Shown here: in pieces, positions 9,776 through 20,499 of the stretch
Numbering within the stretch: position 1 is the stretch's first letter
How the letters are laid out: every line of letters begins with the position of its first letter
Assembly: GCA_015680685.1 (NCBI GenBank)
Contig: MNCI01017777.1
Span: 227,813 to 291,812 of the forward strand
From: Gnetum montanum
Lineage: Eukaryota > Streptophyta > Gnetopsida > Gnetales > Gnetaceae
Direction of reading: 5' to 3'
DNA length: 64,000 nt
The notes under the pieces: generated by a model
Databases searched by the model: none
Seen by the model: the letters and a program-made list of their open reading frames with translations, nothing else
Told to the model about the DNA's origin: nothing
Position numbers and translations under genes: made by a program

Positions 9776-12154
9776 ATGTCTCTTTCACATGGAAGCAATA
9801 ATGCATCATATGAAGAGAGTATTCATTGAAGAAGTAATGAGACATATAATAAAGAAAATTGGAGTGACCAATCTCATGCAAGGATTTTAGATGTTCATGA
9901 ACACCCTTACTACACTCAAGGACTACATTCACCTACCATAGATAATCTTAGAGAAGATGGAGTAAGTCCTAGATCAAGGAGGAACTTAAGGCCTAGGACC
10001 TCCTCAAATCCTAGAAATGATAAATTAAGGGATCATGGGAGGAACTATAGAATCCATGGTGATTCTCCTAGTTCCTCATTTTTCTCTTCCTCTTTAGCAT
10101 TTAGTTTTGAAGAAGATGAACCTAGGTATAGAGATAGAGCTCCACTATGGGGTTGAGATAAAGATAGAAATCAAAACCAAGGGAAAAATGAAAGACATCA
10201 AAATGAGCATTGACAAGGTTGTCACAATCAAAACAATAAATATAGAAATTTTCACCACAACATGTCTAATGATGGTGAACCCTTGTTGGCCACTAAGAGC
10301 ATGGCATAGATTACAAAAGTAATTAAAATGTTCCATAGGAATCAAAGGAAAAGTTGCATCAAAATGCTTGATATGAATAACATCCCTAAATTTGTGGGAG
10401 GCTATAATTCTAGTCCACAACATCATTTACGAGTCATCCATGATGTCTGCATCTTACAAAACATTCACAGTGAGTGGAAAAAGCTTAAGCTCTTTCAGAG
10501 AACACGAATAGACAAAGCAAAAGTGTGGTATAGATTGTTGAAACCAAATTCAATCCATTGGTGGTCCACAATGTTGGAACTCTTCAATGACAAATACCAA
10601 ACCAATGCAAGGGTGTTCAACCTAAGGAAATGAATCCAAGGATGGAAACAAGAACAAAAAGAACCCTTAGATATGACACTAGATAGATACTATTTTCTAT
10701 TATATAGATGTCCAGGCCATGGTTTCTCTTAAGAATAATAACTTTTTCACACCATTGATGGGTTTCATAGTCCAACAAGAGAGACCCTTGAAATGTATGC
10801 TCAAGGTTGATTATATGAACTGAGAACCCATTAGATCCAAGGCTAATCAAGCATATGGAAAAAGAAGAAGGAGAGCTATGTAAATGAGAGAATGTTGGGG
10901 AATATCACTGTGATCCAACTCTTCAAAAGAAGAGGGTTCATCTCTATGATAAGGAAAAAGAGACAACCCTTGATGAGGTTATTTCATAACAAATCTTGCC
11001 AATGCAACAATCTATTGTTGGACTTTAGGCAAGGCTCGATAAGTTGTCAAAATGCATAAATGAGAAAGTTACAACTTGCATAGAAATCATAGAGGAAAGA
11101 GTAATGCAAAACAATTTAAGTGATCACAAAAAAAGGAGGAAAAAGGACTAAGAGATAAGTAAGAACACTAATTGGCAAAATGGAAAAATGATTGTAGAAG
11201 AAGAGGCTATGGACTCAACCACCTAAGAAGATGATGGATGTGACATCTACTTATATGATCATCTAAATGGCTATTGCCCAATTATGTTACCTCTACATGA
11301 GTATTGGGCTTTTTCTTTGAATCCAAAGTTTGCACAAAAGCAAATGCCTAGGAAATTACCTTTCTCACAAGCTAATTATAGACAGTATAACAACCAATCA
11401 TACTATCCTAGTGGGACATCTTACCAACCTCAACACTATCATCAACTGCAATGACAAACTCAAAATCATGGGGGAGACCATCATCAAACCAGCACTACCC
11501 TTACTATCAGCTAGACCCATCTAGATACTACATTCAACAACCTATTTCTCTAGTTAGTTCTACCTCTTCTACCTTAAAGCACTACTGCCACTCTTCTAAA
11601 TATCACCAACCAGCAACATCTTCTATGAAATCACCATCTCACATCTCTCACCCTCCATCATATCCTCAATATTCTTATACTCACCTCCATCATATGTCAC
11701 GACTAGTAACATAGGAAGTTTCAACACCACAAGATTAATGAAAGAGCCACTTGTGCTATGAACATACATAGAAATGATAATGCTAGTAGATTTGTACCAT
11801 AATCCTAGAAACATCCTTTCTCTAGGGTGGTTCCCACATGTAAGCATAACACTCATGGACCTACTAACTCATCCAAACTAGCACAATGCCAATCAAGTGC
11901 AATACCCTTCCTCTCACAACCAATGTCCCGTAATCCTATGTAGAGGAAAATATCCATCATTACTCCAACAACTAATAGGAGCATACATAGCATTGTGGAG
12001 AGATAGAAGAATCCATGCATTACTAATCATGATAAAGGATGCAGTCATGATGCAAACATCCACAAAGTTAACACAGCTTCTATTCGGATCCATCATACAT
12101 TTCAAAACCAAGTGTGTGAGCAATAACCCATCTACGCAATTGCAATTACACTAG
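9776..12154 (+). pseudogene. gag of element A
   Basis: The ATG at 9776 starts MSLSHGSNNASYEE, alike in position and wording to the gag start of B at 27133 (MSLL, stop, ENNNATLSEEV). Further on come NNIPKFVGGYNSSPQHHL, then VWYRLLKPNSIHWWSTMLEL, then LFNDKYQTNARVFNLRK, then CPGHGFS, the usual layout of the Retrotrans_gag family. A zinc-knuckle-like CDIYLYDHLNGYCP occurs near 11240; the second Cys is now Tyr (B keeps it: CKICLYDHPKGQCP). After it comes a Tyr/Pro/Gln/His-rich tail. Several stops and frame changes make it a pseudogene. The tail beyond 11900 is not clearly gag. Confidence 0.75.
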
Positions 12155-12635
12155 AAAACCCTAGTGGCTTGAAAATGAAATTCTAACACTATTTCACAAA
12201 TGCATAGAGCATGCCTGCCCACTTATTAATTTTTATTATGGTAAAAAGCTTAGTTGTGGATGAGATGCCCCATCCTAAAATCAAGAATTAATAAGTGTTT
12301 TTCATCTTTTTGTTTTACAATTTTTTATCATTTTCTCATTTATTGATATAACTATTTTCCATCCTTTTTAACTATTTCCACACTTTGTTTTTATTTCCTT
12401 TATTAGTAATCTTGCTTATGAATAAAATGACCAAATGTAGACCAATGAGGTGTGGTTTTCTCTATGTTGTCAAAATCACGAGGGACTAATTATCGGGATA
12501 GTGAGGACACATCATCCATCCATCCATCCCATTAATCAGATCATAATGATATTCTTTTCCATAATCAAACTAAGAATAAACTCATAATCATTATGCCTGG
12601 ATAGAAAAGTGAAGAACCAAGGGGGAATGTGAAGA

Positions 12636-12656
12636 GTGTGACATCAAGGGAACTTG
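12636..12656 (+). promoter_or_regulatory. Conserved box 1 (copy in A)
   Basis: Contains GACATCAAGGGAACTTG. The same sequence, apart from one or two bases, is in B (24767-24787, minus), C (42461-42481, minus) and D (17123-17143, plus), while flanking sequence is heavily diverged. CAAG and CTTG can pair around a four-base purine loop. Function unknown. Confidence 0.6.
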
Positions 12657-13374
12657 TACAATCTCTTTGACCACTTCTATATGTTCTATCATGTTTCTAA
12701 GGTTGTAATTATATCCTCATAGATCTAACAAAAAATGGGAGTAAGAGTAAAATAAACGTTGCCTTACCATGTCACTAGAAAGACATGTTACCCATGCTTA
12801 AAGGTAGTCCTCTAGTAAGGTTGAAATAGATAAAAATAAAATAAAAGAGCATAGAACAAATTCCTAAATATCCCACTATAAAGACATGTTACACATGCTT
12901 GAAGGTTGGCAGCTTCTCAAAAATCCAAGAAAAAAAAAGAGAAGTGCCATGAATAAACTCTTCCCTTGGACAAAATTCCAGGTGATGATACTCCTAACAA
13001 TGGTGGTAGTCTTATGGTTATAAATCCAAGAGATAAAACAATATGATGTCATTGGAAAGTGTTTTGGAATTGGTTTGAATCTTGGAAAGAAGGGCTAATG
13101 ATTAATTTAACCATTAATAACACACAAGGATTCATTATGCCTATGGTAAGACACATCATGTCCTAATTTCTACATTCCATTCTAGAATCTATATCATCTT
13201 ACTATTCATATGATCATAACTTGTAGTTTTGTGTAACATAGAGTTATTCTTTTTTTCAAATTGATGGTTCTAACATGTGTGTTTTGCCAAACAAGTATGC
13301 ATTACATTCAACCCCTTTGGTACCTATGAACATTTTTAGGTGTGGTTATACAAGGGCATTAAAGGCTAAAGCTT

Positions 13375-13395
13375 GATTTGGAGAGGATGCACTTG
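13375..13395 (+). promoter_or_regulatory. Conserved box 2 (copy in A)
   Basis: GATTTGGAGAGGATGCACTT corresponds to the TTTGGGGAGGATCCACTTG type box of B and related blocks in C and D. It is preceded by a shared GGTTATACAAGGGCA block at 13352-13366. It is purine-rich, so a secondary polypurine tract is possible. It lies about 740 bp after box 1 and about 390 bp before the internal TATA box. Confidence 0.55.
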
Positions 13396-13732
13396 TATAA
13401 CTATTGTAACTTGTACATGGCTAACACAATTGCATCATCTTAAACCTTCAAAGTACATAAATGTCAATTTTAAAACCTTTCCTTATCATACAACCTATCT
13501 GTTTGATATCATGAATTTAATACCCTTTTCTTACATTTTCTAAAGCTTTTAATTCCTACAATTCCATTTTCAAACATTACCAGTCCCAAAATATGTATTC
13601 TCACTTACCCCAAAACTTTGGACTCTACATGAAACCTTCCAACCAATCAAAAAGCTTCATTTTCTCTACTAAGTGTCCCATGAAATGAAAATTTGAGACC
13701 TCTAAGATTGACTACCTAATATTTATGGGGAG

Positions 13733-13782
13733 TTGATATTGAATACCCAATATTGACTCCATCAAAAACAATAAATATGGCC
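13733..13782 (+). promoter_or_regulatory. Internal promoter-like block of A with own-U3 motif
   Basis: GTTGATATTGAATACCCAAT at 13732-13751 runs into ATTGACTCC, followed by a TATA-like AACAATAAATATGG (13767-13780). The U3 of A has GAGTATCCAATATTGG upstream of its TATA box, and the internal block has GAATACCCAATATTGA. No other LTR family in the window has this motif. It sits upstream of the putative ORF3 leader intron. Promoter function is inferred. Confidence 0.5.
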
Positions 13783-14004
13783 TTAGCAATTCTTTAGCTA
13801 AGGGAGTTTTTGCATATTTCCCTCTCAACTAAGAGCTTTGTGCATCCAAATTTCATATGCAATATCTTTCTCCATATAGCTCTAATTTCCATGGTTTTTG
13901 AACCTATTTCATCCCAAAGTGTTCAATTTTGTTGGGGGGAGTGCTTGTGGGAAAATCTTATGTTAGTTTTTTAAAATTTTCTATCACCTGAAAGGTATTA
14001 TAAA

Positions 14005-14304
14005 GGTAAGAATGTTGAAAAAATTACGCTTTTTAATAAACAATTAGTTGTATGCATGTCAAAACCTTTAATTAACATCCTTAAGGAATCATAACTATCA
14101 TTATAGACCATACATAAGGAAAACGAAGTCAATTGTGAAAGGTTATAATAGAAGTCAACACTTTTTGGGGATTTTTCTTGAAATTTTTCTAATGCTAAAA
14201 TTACAACTAAGAATTTAGTGAAAATAATGACATGAGTAACGTATAAATCTATTAATGATAAATGAAAAATACCTTAGTAAATCAAAATTCTTGATTGATT
14301 ATAG
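14005..14304 (+). other. Putative intron in ORF3 leader of A
   Basis: A good donor-like AAAGGTAAGAATG lies at 14003-14015, and the acceptor TTGATTGATTATAG ends at 14304, directly before the ATG at 14305. The acceptor placement against the ATG is repeated in B and C, which supports splicing. The donor is my choice and is not conserved enough to prove. Confidence 0.45.
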
Positions 14305-15267
14305 ATGGCCCCAAAAAGAGGAGGACAATGAGGAACTTCACAAGGTGTAAGAAAATGTGCAAGGCATGTTAGAGGTTGATTAAGAGAAAAAGGCCCACTA
14401 GCTAAGCATGATGAAGAAGAGGCTTAATCATTTAGCATTCATCATGAGGCCCCTATTACTAGGTAGTTGGTTTAGGTGGAGGCTGAAGAACCACAGGATA
14501 AAGTGTAGGGACAATGCCTTACATTTTCTTAAGAATGCCTCCAAGCCATCCAAGAGTGATCCATGTTGACCACGGTTATCATGGAAATGAACTTTAGGCC
14601 ATTTAAGGAATTTATCCTAAGGTGGTTAGAACTAAGCTTTAGGCATCACATTTATGTCACATCCTTTCTAAAAGTGGTGAATGATATCATGGTGAGACAT
14701 AACAATTCTAGCACAATAAAGAGGAGGGAACCATCATCAACCCTAGTGGAATCTCTATTTGTTACTCAATCAAGGCCATTGCAGAAGCTCTGAACATATT
14801 CAATGTGGAGGCCAAAGTAGCACACCTACCCACAAGATCTAACATAAAAATAAGGAAGCTATGGCTGAAGTAGGCATATGATAAAGAAGACAAAATATAC
14901 AATGAATTAACTCTAGAGGAGAGAATTTACTTCAAAATAGACACATACCATCTATTCCCTACTAAAGAGCTTAAAAAATTAAACCTATGTGGACAAAGGA
15001 TGTGCAATCACAATGGAAAAATATAATGTCAACCTTGCTCAAATATACTTCATGGAAATTCAATGGTGGTTTAAGAAAAGAAAGGTAGGGAAGCTAACAC
15101 TTCCATTCCCTTGCCTAAATAGGAAGCTATGCAAGCAAGCTGGAATCTTGGGTTACACCAATGACAATCCCAGGAGGGCCCAAAATGCTTCATTCTTTGA
15201 CTTACTCAAACCAATAGCTCTAAGGAAATATCATGGTGAAGAGCAAGAACAAATTCTAGAAGCTTGA
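14305..15267 (+). pseudogene. ORF3 of A, putative plant transposon-protein family
   Basis: Starts MAPKRGG directly after the acceptor. B starts MTPKRA and C starts MKPKLKF at the same place. Two longer open stretches, 14563-14793 and 14989-15267, line up with B: TTVIMEMNFRPF against TTVIMELNFESF, and GKLTLPFPCLNRKLCKQAG against GKMALPFPCLIRKLCQQAS. The LPFP.LI..LC..AG core is what I recall from the Pfam family named putative plant transposon protein, found in Athila-type elements. The coiled-coil tail present in B and C is missing and the polypurine tract follows about 230 bp later. Many stops; not functional. Confidence 0.6.
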
Positions 15268-15497
15268 TGACAAAGGGAAGCTGCCAATTGAAGACCCAAT
15301 GCCTCTATGAACTACATAGCTTTCTCAATTTTGTTGTTTTATCATGTCATGTACATTTTTTATAAAACATCACTTCAACATAAAAGTGGTAGTTTTTGTG
15401 TTTATTAAAGTCAATCAATAATTGATTACCTTCCCAATATTTTTATAAAGGACTAGTTCCTCATTTTGTTTAACTCAAGGATGAGTTTTCATTCATT

Positions 15498-15507
15498 CTT
15501 AGGGATA
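15498..15507 (+). other. Polypurine tract of A
   Basis: CTTAGGGATA immediately precedes the 3' LTR start TGATAAG at 15508. The upstream block AAGGATGAGTTTTCATTCAT matches the sequence before the polypurine tracts of B and D. Confidence 0.65.
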
Positions 15508-15696
15508 TGATAAGTTATGTTTTAGTAGCACTCTAATATTGGATATCTGATATCAAAGTTGCATTATTAGGTATTCAATATCTAGGTACAACCTATGATG
15601 TTAGGGATCTGATATCTCCTCATCCATGCTAGCCTATAAATACAACACGTGGGGGTGCATAGTTTTGAGGATAAACATAGAGAAGGGAATACATAA
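15508..15696 (+). repeat. 3' LTR of A, first part
   Basis: Begins TGATAAG and follows the 5' LTR through U3, TATA box AGCCTATAAATAC (15631-15643) and the early transcribed part, up to GGGAATACATAA. Element D starts at 15697. The remainder resumes at 28352 with CATAGGTAGTTAAAAAG, matching the uninterrupted 5' LTR, which reads GGAATAGATAGGTGG here. Confidence 0.85.
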
Positions 15697-16000
15697 TGAT
15701 GGGATGCGATATCACATGGGCCATGATATCGTATCCCTCACGATATTGTGTACGCGATATCACGATGCACCATCATATCTATAAATAAGAGGAGGCTCTC
15801 CCTTATTTCCTCATCCTAGGTTAGAAAGTAGGGAAACTCTAGTAGATTGATCACTCCAAAGATAGAATATTTTCCATGTGTCCGCAGTAGGAGTCCCAAA
15901 GTGAACAGATCTTTATTCGAGCAAACATTGTACCTGAACACAAGTTTGTGTACGGCAATAAAGATGAGCCTTCCAAATAAACCTTACATTATAATGAATG
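15697..16000 (+). repeat. 5' LTR of D, truncated
   Basis: TGATGGGATGCGATATC starts the LTR. U3 has GATATC-centred palindromes (15706-15762), then the TATA box TCTATAAATAAGAGG. Similarity to the 3' LTR of D holds to about 16000 and then stops, where protease sequence begins without U5, primer site or gag. The deletion endpoint is therefore inside the LTR. Confidence 0.8.
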
Positions 16001-16004
16001 GGGC

Positions 16005-16307
16005 TTCCCAATTATAATGGAAAGGCCATGGCTAAGTACAGTAGATGCAAACCTAGGGATCCACGATCTTTCCTTGCTGATATCTAAGGTAAACATTTAT
16101 GGAAAGATCGAGAAGAAGAAAGTTCCATGCATCACATACAGTGAATCAAAGGGTGATGACATGGAAGAATGTTCAGCATCTCTTCCATGTAATCGATGTG
16201 CCCAAGAAATACAAATCCAAAGGTGCCTATATGTAGCAACCACACCTGTAGTAGATACCCCATGGTTAACAACTACTAGAAAGAGCAAACTAATATGCAC
16301 AGAATGA
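16005..16307 (+). pseudogene. Aspartic protease C-terminal fragment of D
   Basis: Plus-strand reading from about 16008 gives a block LIMERPWLSTVDANLGIHDL, the Athila-group version of the ILGRPWLAT.DA motif that follows the protease active site. Element C has the matching LIIMERAWLSIGDAHMGIRDL at 46310-46350 (minus), followed by the same GKIEKK motif. The DTG active-site region is deleted here. After the protease the sequence jumps to a block equivalent to the end of pol. Confidence 0.65.
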
Positions 16308-16429
16308 ACTGAGGAAACTCATGCGAACAATGAAGGCATAGACACATTGAAATATGAGAATCACTGACTTCCACCCCTTAATCTAAGAACATCAATGGGG
16401 AGAATTTGGGCACTTTTCCAAAATTCAAA

Positions 16430-16500
16430 TAGGTGCTCATTATTTCGGATCTCTTCCTTTCCATTCAGTCATGGGAGAGATGGCCACCTATGTTGATCAT
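16430..16500 (+). other. End-of-pol junction block in D
   Basis: The stretch from GGATCTCTTCC onward parallels 43020-42960 of C on the minus strand (GATCTATTCCTTTCAACTC, then GATGAGATGGCC). It marks where integrase would have ended. D has therefore lost RT to integrase by deletion. Confidence 0.5.
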
Positions 16501-16509
16501 TGGAGGCCC

Positions 16510-16795
16510 TAAGTTCTTTTTAATTTTTTTTTTACACATTTTTTTTAACACATTTTTGTTTTACATGTTTTTTTTACACATATTTTTTTTACACATATTT
16601 GTTTTACATGTTTTTGTTTACACATATTTGTCTTACACCTTTTTGTCTTACACATTTTTTTTTGTTTTACAAGTTTTTGTTTTACACATTTTTGTTTAAC
16701 ACATTTTTGTTTTACACATTTTTGTCTTACATGTTTTTTTCTTACACGTTTTTGTTTTACAAATTTCTTTAACTTTTCTTGTTTTTGGTTTACAA
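16510..16795 (+). repeat. T-rich minisatellite, about 15-bp unit
   Basis: Repeated (T)nGTTTTACACA-type units. The corresponding position in A, B and C also has a T-rich tract with ACA steps, but only D has expanded it. The reverse strand encodes a low-complexity KQKCV-type repeat that is a composition artefact. Confidence 0.8.
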
Positions 16796-16817
16796 TATCA
16801 TTATACTTTTTCATTTT

Positions 16818-16842
16818 GTGTGTGTATGTGTGTGTGTGTGTA
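16818..16842 (+). repeat. TG microsatellite
   Basis: An interrupted run of about a dozen TG dinucleotides, with a TATG break. Confidence 0.9.
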
Positions 16843-17122
16843 TTACCCATCCTATAAGTTTGTCACCCAATAAGTGTTTTTCACGATGGTATGAATTGTT
16901 CTTCATTGATTGCTAATGTCTTTTTTTACCTTAAAGTTACGATGTTGATACTAAGGTATGTTTTTTTGATATGGCAGGCAATGAGTCCACTTCATCCATC
17001 TGTCCACCAAATTCTATCATCTCTCTTGGCTTGGAAATGTACAGTCCCTTTCTAATAAGAACTTTAATGAATCGGTGACTGGGTACTTCTCGAGCTAAGG
17101 AAGGTCTCAAGGTTTGAAAAGG

Positions 17123-17143
17123 GTGTGACTTCAAGGGAACTTG
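17123..17143 (+). promoter_or_regulatory. Conserved box 1 (copy in D)
   Basis: Contains GACTTCAAGGGAACTTG, matching boxes in A, B and C. The shared position after the T-rich tract shows that D descends from the same architecture. Confidence 0.6.
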
Positions 17144-17388
17144 ATGCATTTGTGTTGGCCATTATCTTGGATGCTTGGATGTTTTCTTCTTGAGTTTTCT
17201 TGCCATTCCGATGTTACCAATTATCGGAAGCTGAGATAATAAAAATAAGAAGTCTTTGCATGGTGTGGTTCTCACGCATAAAAACACAAAACAAACAAAA
17301 AAAACAAAGAGAAGAAAAAAGAGAGAAAACAAAGAAAGTGAGAATTCAAAGTACACCCCTTAGATGAAATAAACTTGGGCTACAAGCA

Positions 17389-17574
17389 TTGGTTATGGAA
17401 CCAAAAGTGTTCCCTCTAACTAAGGCCCTTCTTGCTTCCCATTCTCTTCTTTTTTTTGTCGAAATGGTGGTGGCTCTTAGAGGAAGCATTCTTGTTATTC
17501 AAGTGGATGATTTGGCCAAGTGCATTGACATTAAGTCATTGGATGTGGTTGGTTTGAGGCTGAAGTTGGAATGA
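17389..17574 (+). other. Small unrecognised open frame in D
   Basis: A 61-residue open frame with a Val/Leu-rich composition and no family I recognise. It lies in the non-coding leader between box 1 and box 2. No homologous frame was seen in A, B or C at the same place, so I lean towards chance or a small captured fragment. Confidence 0.2.
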
Positions 17575-17814
17575 GATTTTCCAAGTCACATTAATCATGA
17601 AATACACAAGGGGCTATACATCACCTTATCCTTGGAATTCCATTCCATTCTCTTCTCTCCACCTTTCTATCCATTACTAACCTTATTGCATGTTGTATCA
17701 TTAGTGTATATTTTGGTAGATTCATTGTTTTCTTTTTGGTAAATTCTTATAGTTAAGACTTTAACTCTTGTTCCAAAGGACATTCCTAGAGCCTACAGAC
17801 TCTTTGAATGTGGG

Positions 17815-17848
17815 TTTGTTAGAGCCTACTTTGGGGAGGACTGACTGA
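17815..17848 (+). promoter_or_regulatory. Conserved box 2 (copy in D)
   Basis: GCCTACTTTGGGGAGGACTG corresponds to box 2 of A, B and C, about 700 bp downstream of box 1. After it, D has no ORF3 N-terminus I can recognise; about 0.7 kb of unassigned sequence leads to the polypurine tract. Confidence 0.55.
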
Positions 17849-18017
17849 CATTTCTATTTGGTGCACCAGTTAAATTCGTTTCCTTAACATTTTGAAATTA
17901 ATTTTGTTTTGTTCATTTCCATCTTGACATCCACTTTATCGACGTTACCATTGTCTCTTTTTATCCATCCTTCTTATTCCTTTTCTTTTTCCATTCTCTT
18001 TCTATCGGAGGTTTGTG

Positions 18018-18040
18018 ATTAGTCATGGGGGTATGGGACC
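18018..18040 (+). other. Second polypurine-tract-like copy in D
   Basis: GATTAGTCATGGGGGTATGG resembles the true tract and LTR start at 18571-18591 (TTAGTCATGGGGGTATGATG), 550 bp upstream of it. It is not followed by LTR sequence that I can recognise. It could be a duplicated tract or a convergent G-run. Confidence 0.35.
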
Positions 18041-18576
18041 CACTTTTTTCAATTTTCTCCTAACCCCTACACCTTTGGTAGTCATCATTTATATATCTCT
18101 AGATCTGTAATCAGCCATACCACAACCCAGCCAATGGACTTACACCAAAGCAAGGTACTATCACATTGAAATTCATCTACCCTTGCTAATACAAAATTGT
18201 TTTGTGTGTGCAAATGGTGATCATGCAATAACAGACCAGATCTGGAAGGACCACTTAGAATGAAGTAATGCTAAAACAGCGATACAAGGAGCAAGATCGA
18301 TGGCACGATTACGAATGAACAACGAAAGGCGCAATCTTCGTGTTGGCAGCAGCAAGACTTATTCTCTCTTCTCTCTTCTCTTTTCTCTCAGCTACCAAAT
18401 GAGGCTTGATGTCAATGTAATAAGGTGTTCACACTTGTTGTCATGAACAACAGTTTTGTTGTTTCTTGTAATGATGATTCGTTCATAAGTCATCCCATTA
18501 GTTTCCATTTGAGTTAATAATCCCATACTTACCTGATATTATTGTAAGGAACTCGAGAACGAGTTTTCATTTAGTC

Positions 18577-18585
18577 ATGGGGGTA
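18577..18585 (+). other. Polypurine tract of D
   Basis: ATGGGGGTA lies directly before the LTR start TGATGGG at 18586. B has GTGGGGGTA in the same place on the minus strand. Confidence 0.75.
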
Positions 18586-19344
18586 TGATGGGACACAATA
18601 TTGCATGGGCTGTGATATCACATATGTGATATTGTGGCCATCGCGATATCGCGTACATGATATCGCATCTTCCCCTACGATATCGTGTATGTGATATCGC
18701 AGTGCATCATCATATCTATAAATAAGAGGTGGCTCTCCCTTATTTCCTCATCCTAGGATAGGTAGTAGGGAAACTCTGGTAGATTGATCACTCCAGAGAT
18801 AGAATAATTTCCATGTGCCCATAGTAGAAGTCCCAAAGTGAACATATCTTTATTCGAGCAAACATTGTACCTAAACATAAGTTTGTGTACGGTAATAAAT
18901 ACAAGCTTTCCGGATAAACCTTGCAATGCATGGAATAGGATTTTCTTTATTGTTATTTATTACATGTTATTTATTATCTATTATTTACTATTTTCCTTCT
19001 CTCACCCTTCTCTCCTAGTTAGGTGCCTCAGTACGACCACTTTGAGCACGTGCGTTACACGTGGTGATCCCAGCAACGATTAGTGTTTGGTAACCATGGT
19101 TGCATTAGTTCAGGGTGTGTACGGTAAGTGGGAATAGATGCTGACACTAGGTTAATTTAGACTTAGTTCATTAGTTAGAGTTAGTAATTAGTCTCTCAAC
19201 CCTTTACCTCATTAGCATAGGAGACAAAAACATAAAAAACTATAAGAATCATATACCTCAGACTTACTTAACCATACACAATGACAACTACAAGTAAGTC
19301 TGCGAAGATAACAAATAATTAACCCTAAGTGTTCCATGGGGCAT
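18586..19344 (+). repeat. 3' LTR of D, first part
   Basis: Starts TGATGGGACAC. U3 carries GATATC palindromes (18618-18700), with extra units compared with the 5' LTR of D, then TATA box TCTATAAATAAGAGG (18715-18729). U5 reaches AAGTGTTCCATGGGGCAT, where B begins at 19345. The last 90 bp resume at 28262. Confidence 0.82.
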
Positions 19345-20245
19345 TGATGAGTGGCAGAGATACCCCTATGCTCAACCATATGAATATGAGTGTTCTCATG
19401 CGTGATCTGGTCAAACTTCGCAGATGGACTAGTTGTCGCACCTAGATTGTTAACCTTAGGTCGCAGTTCGCTGTCTTCCCACCTAGACTAGTATTTATAT
19501 TTGTCACGTATGATTTAGCCCAGAGTGAGGTGTATGATATGTTCCTAATCTAATGCTACTCCTAAAGAAAATGGAAAATAATATTAACTAAGCTAAGTTA
19601 GGAGGAAAGGGTAAGAAAATCTAATCTAACCTAAGTGCAACGAGCAGCCGATTTCTTGATTAACCGTACACATCTTGGACCTCGTGCACAACTACCACTG
19701 GGATTACCAAGTGCAGATCCTAGGTACCCCATAGGGATTACCAAGCATAGATCCTATGTATGCCACTGGGATTACCAAGCACAGATCCTAGGTATGCCAC
19801 TGGGATACCAAGTAGTCACACTTAAATGCTCGTAATCAAGTCATACTCGTTCCGCGTTCTAGGAGTTTAAGGATGAGAAGGAAAATAGTAAATAAATTAA
19901 ACAAATAAAAAAACAAATAAATAACAAAGTGAATGCTGCAATGATGAAGTAATCTCGATCTTTATTACCGGTCATGTGTGTCTCCAAGTACATCATACTC
20001 GAATAAAGAATGTTGTACAATTACATTCATCACACTATGGGAAAACACTGGAAAAATAATCTAACTATGGAGGGATCAGATTGCTAGAGTTTCATTACAA
20101 TCTAACTCCTAATTTTTAAACAAGGGAGAGCTACTTCTTATTTATAGACATTGCAATGGACTACGATATCATGTATGCAATATCGTAGGGAAGACGTGAT
20201 ATCTCATACACGATATCATGGCCCATGCGATATCGCAGCCCATCA
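19345..20245 (-). repeat. 3' LTR of B
   Basis: Ends TGATGAG on the left and CCCATCA on the right in plus-strand terms. U3 (20155-20240) has GATATC/GATATT palindromes, TATA box TCTATAAATAAGAAG is at 20133-20147, and U5 carries a roughly 36-bp tandem repeat (19690-19820). It pairs with 27278-28256, with moderate divergence. Confidence 0.87.
19690..19820 (-). repeat. About 36-bp tandem repeat in LTR U5
   Basis: About 3.5 copies of a unit containing GGGATTACCAAGCACAGATC. The same array is in the other LTR of B at 27620-27750. Confidence 0.8.
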
Positions 20246-20254
20246 TACCCCCAC
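20246..20254 (-). other. Polypurine tract of B
   Basis: On the minus strand GTGGGGGTA sits directly before the LTR start TGATGGG, after a conserved GAGTTTTTATTTAGTC block. Confidence 0.75.
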
Positions 20255-20499
20255 GACTAAATAAAAACTCATCCTCGAGTTACAAGGAGAACAAGCTTCA
20301 TTGACTACATAGTGGATAGGTATGGGATTATTAACTGAAATAATGAAATAAAACAATGCTGCAGTGTGGAAAGATGCAACACAGAAAAATACTACAACTA
20401 CAACAAAAATGTGGAACTCATGTAGTTCCTAATGGCGATGGCTCCTCCATGGATGCTCTTCTATTGTCATGTGCTCCAGGCTTGGAAGCTTGATGGCAT

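Larger units (their letters stand above)
12160..14304 (+). other. Conserved non-coding leader between gag and ORF3 in A
   Basis: About 2.1 kb without coding motifs. It can be matched piecewise to the same interval in B (25130-23205), C (42960-40869) and D (16430-18200): a T-rich tract near 12290-12380, box 1 at 12636-12656, box 2 at 13375-13395, an internal promoter-like block at 13733-13782, a G-run at 13934-13939, and a splice acceptor touching the ORF3 ATG. Nothing in it resembles pol. Confidence 0.6.

Noticed and set aside
16545-16850. Open frame on the minus strand with KQKCVKQK-type repeats
   Set aside because: It is the reverse of a T-rich minisatellite and a TG run; composition alone creates it.
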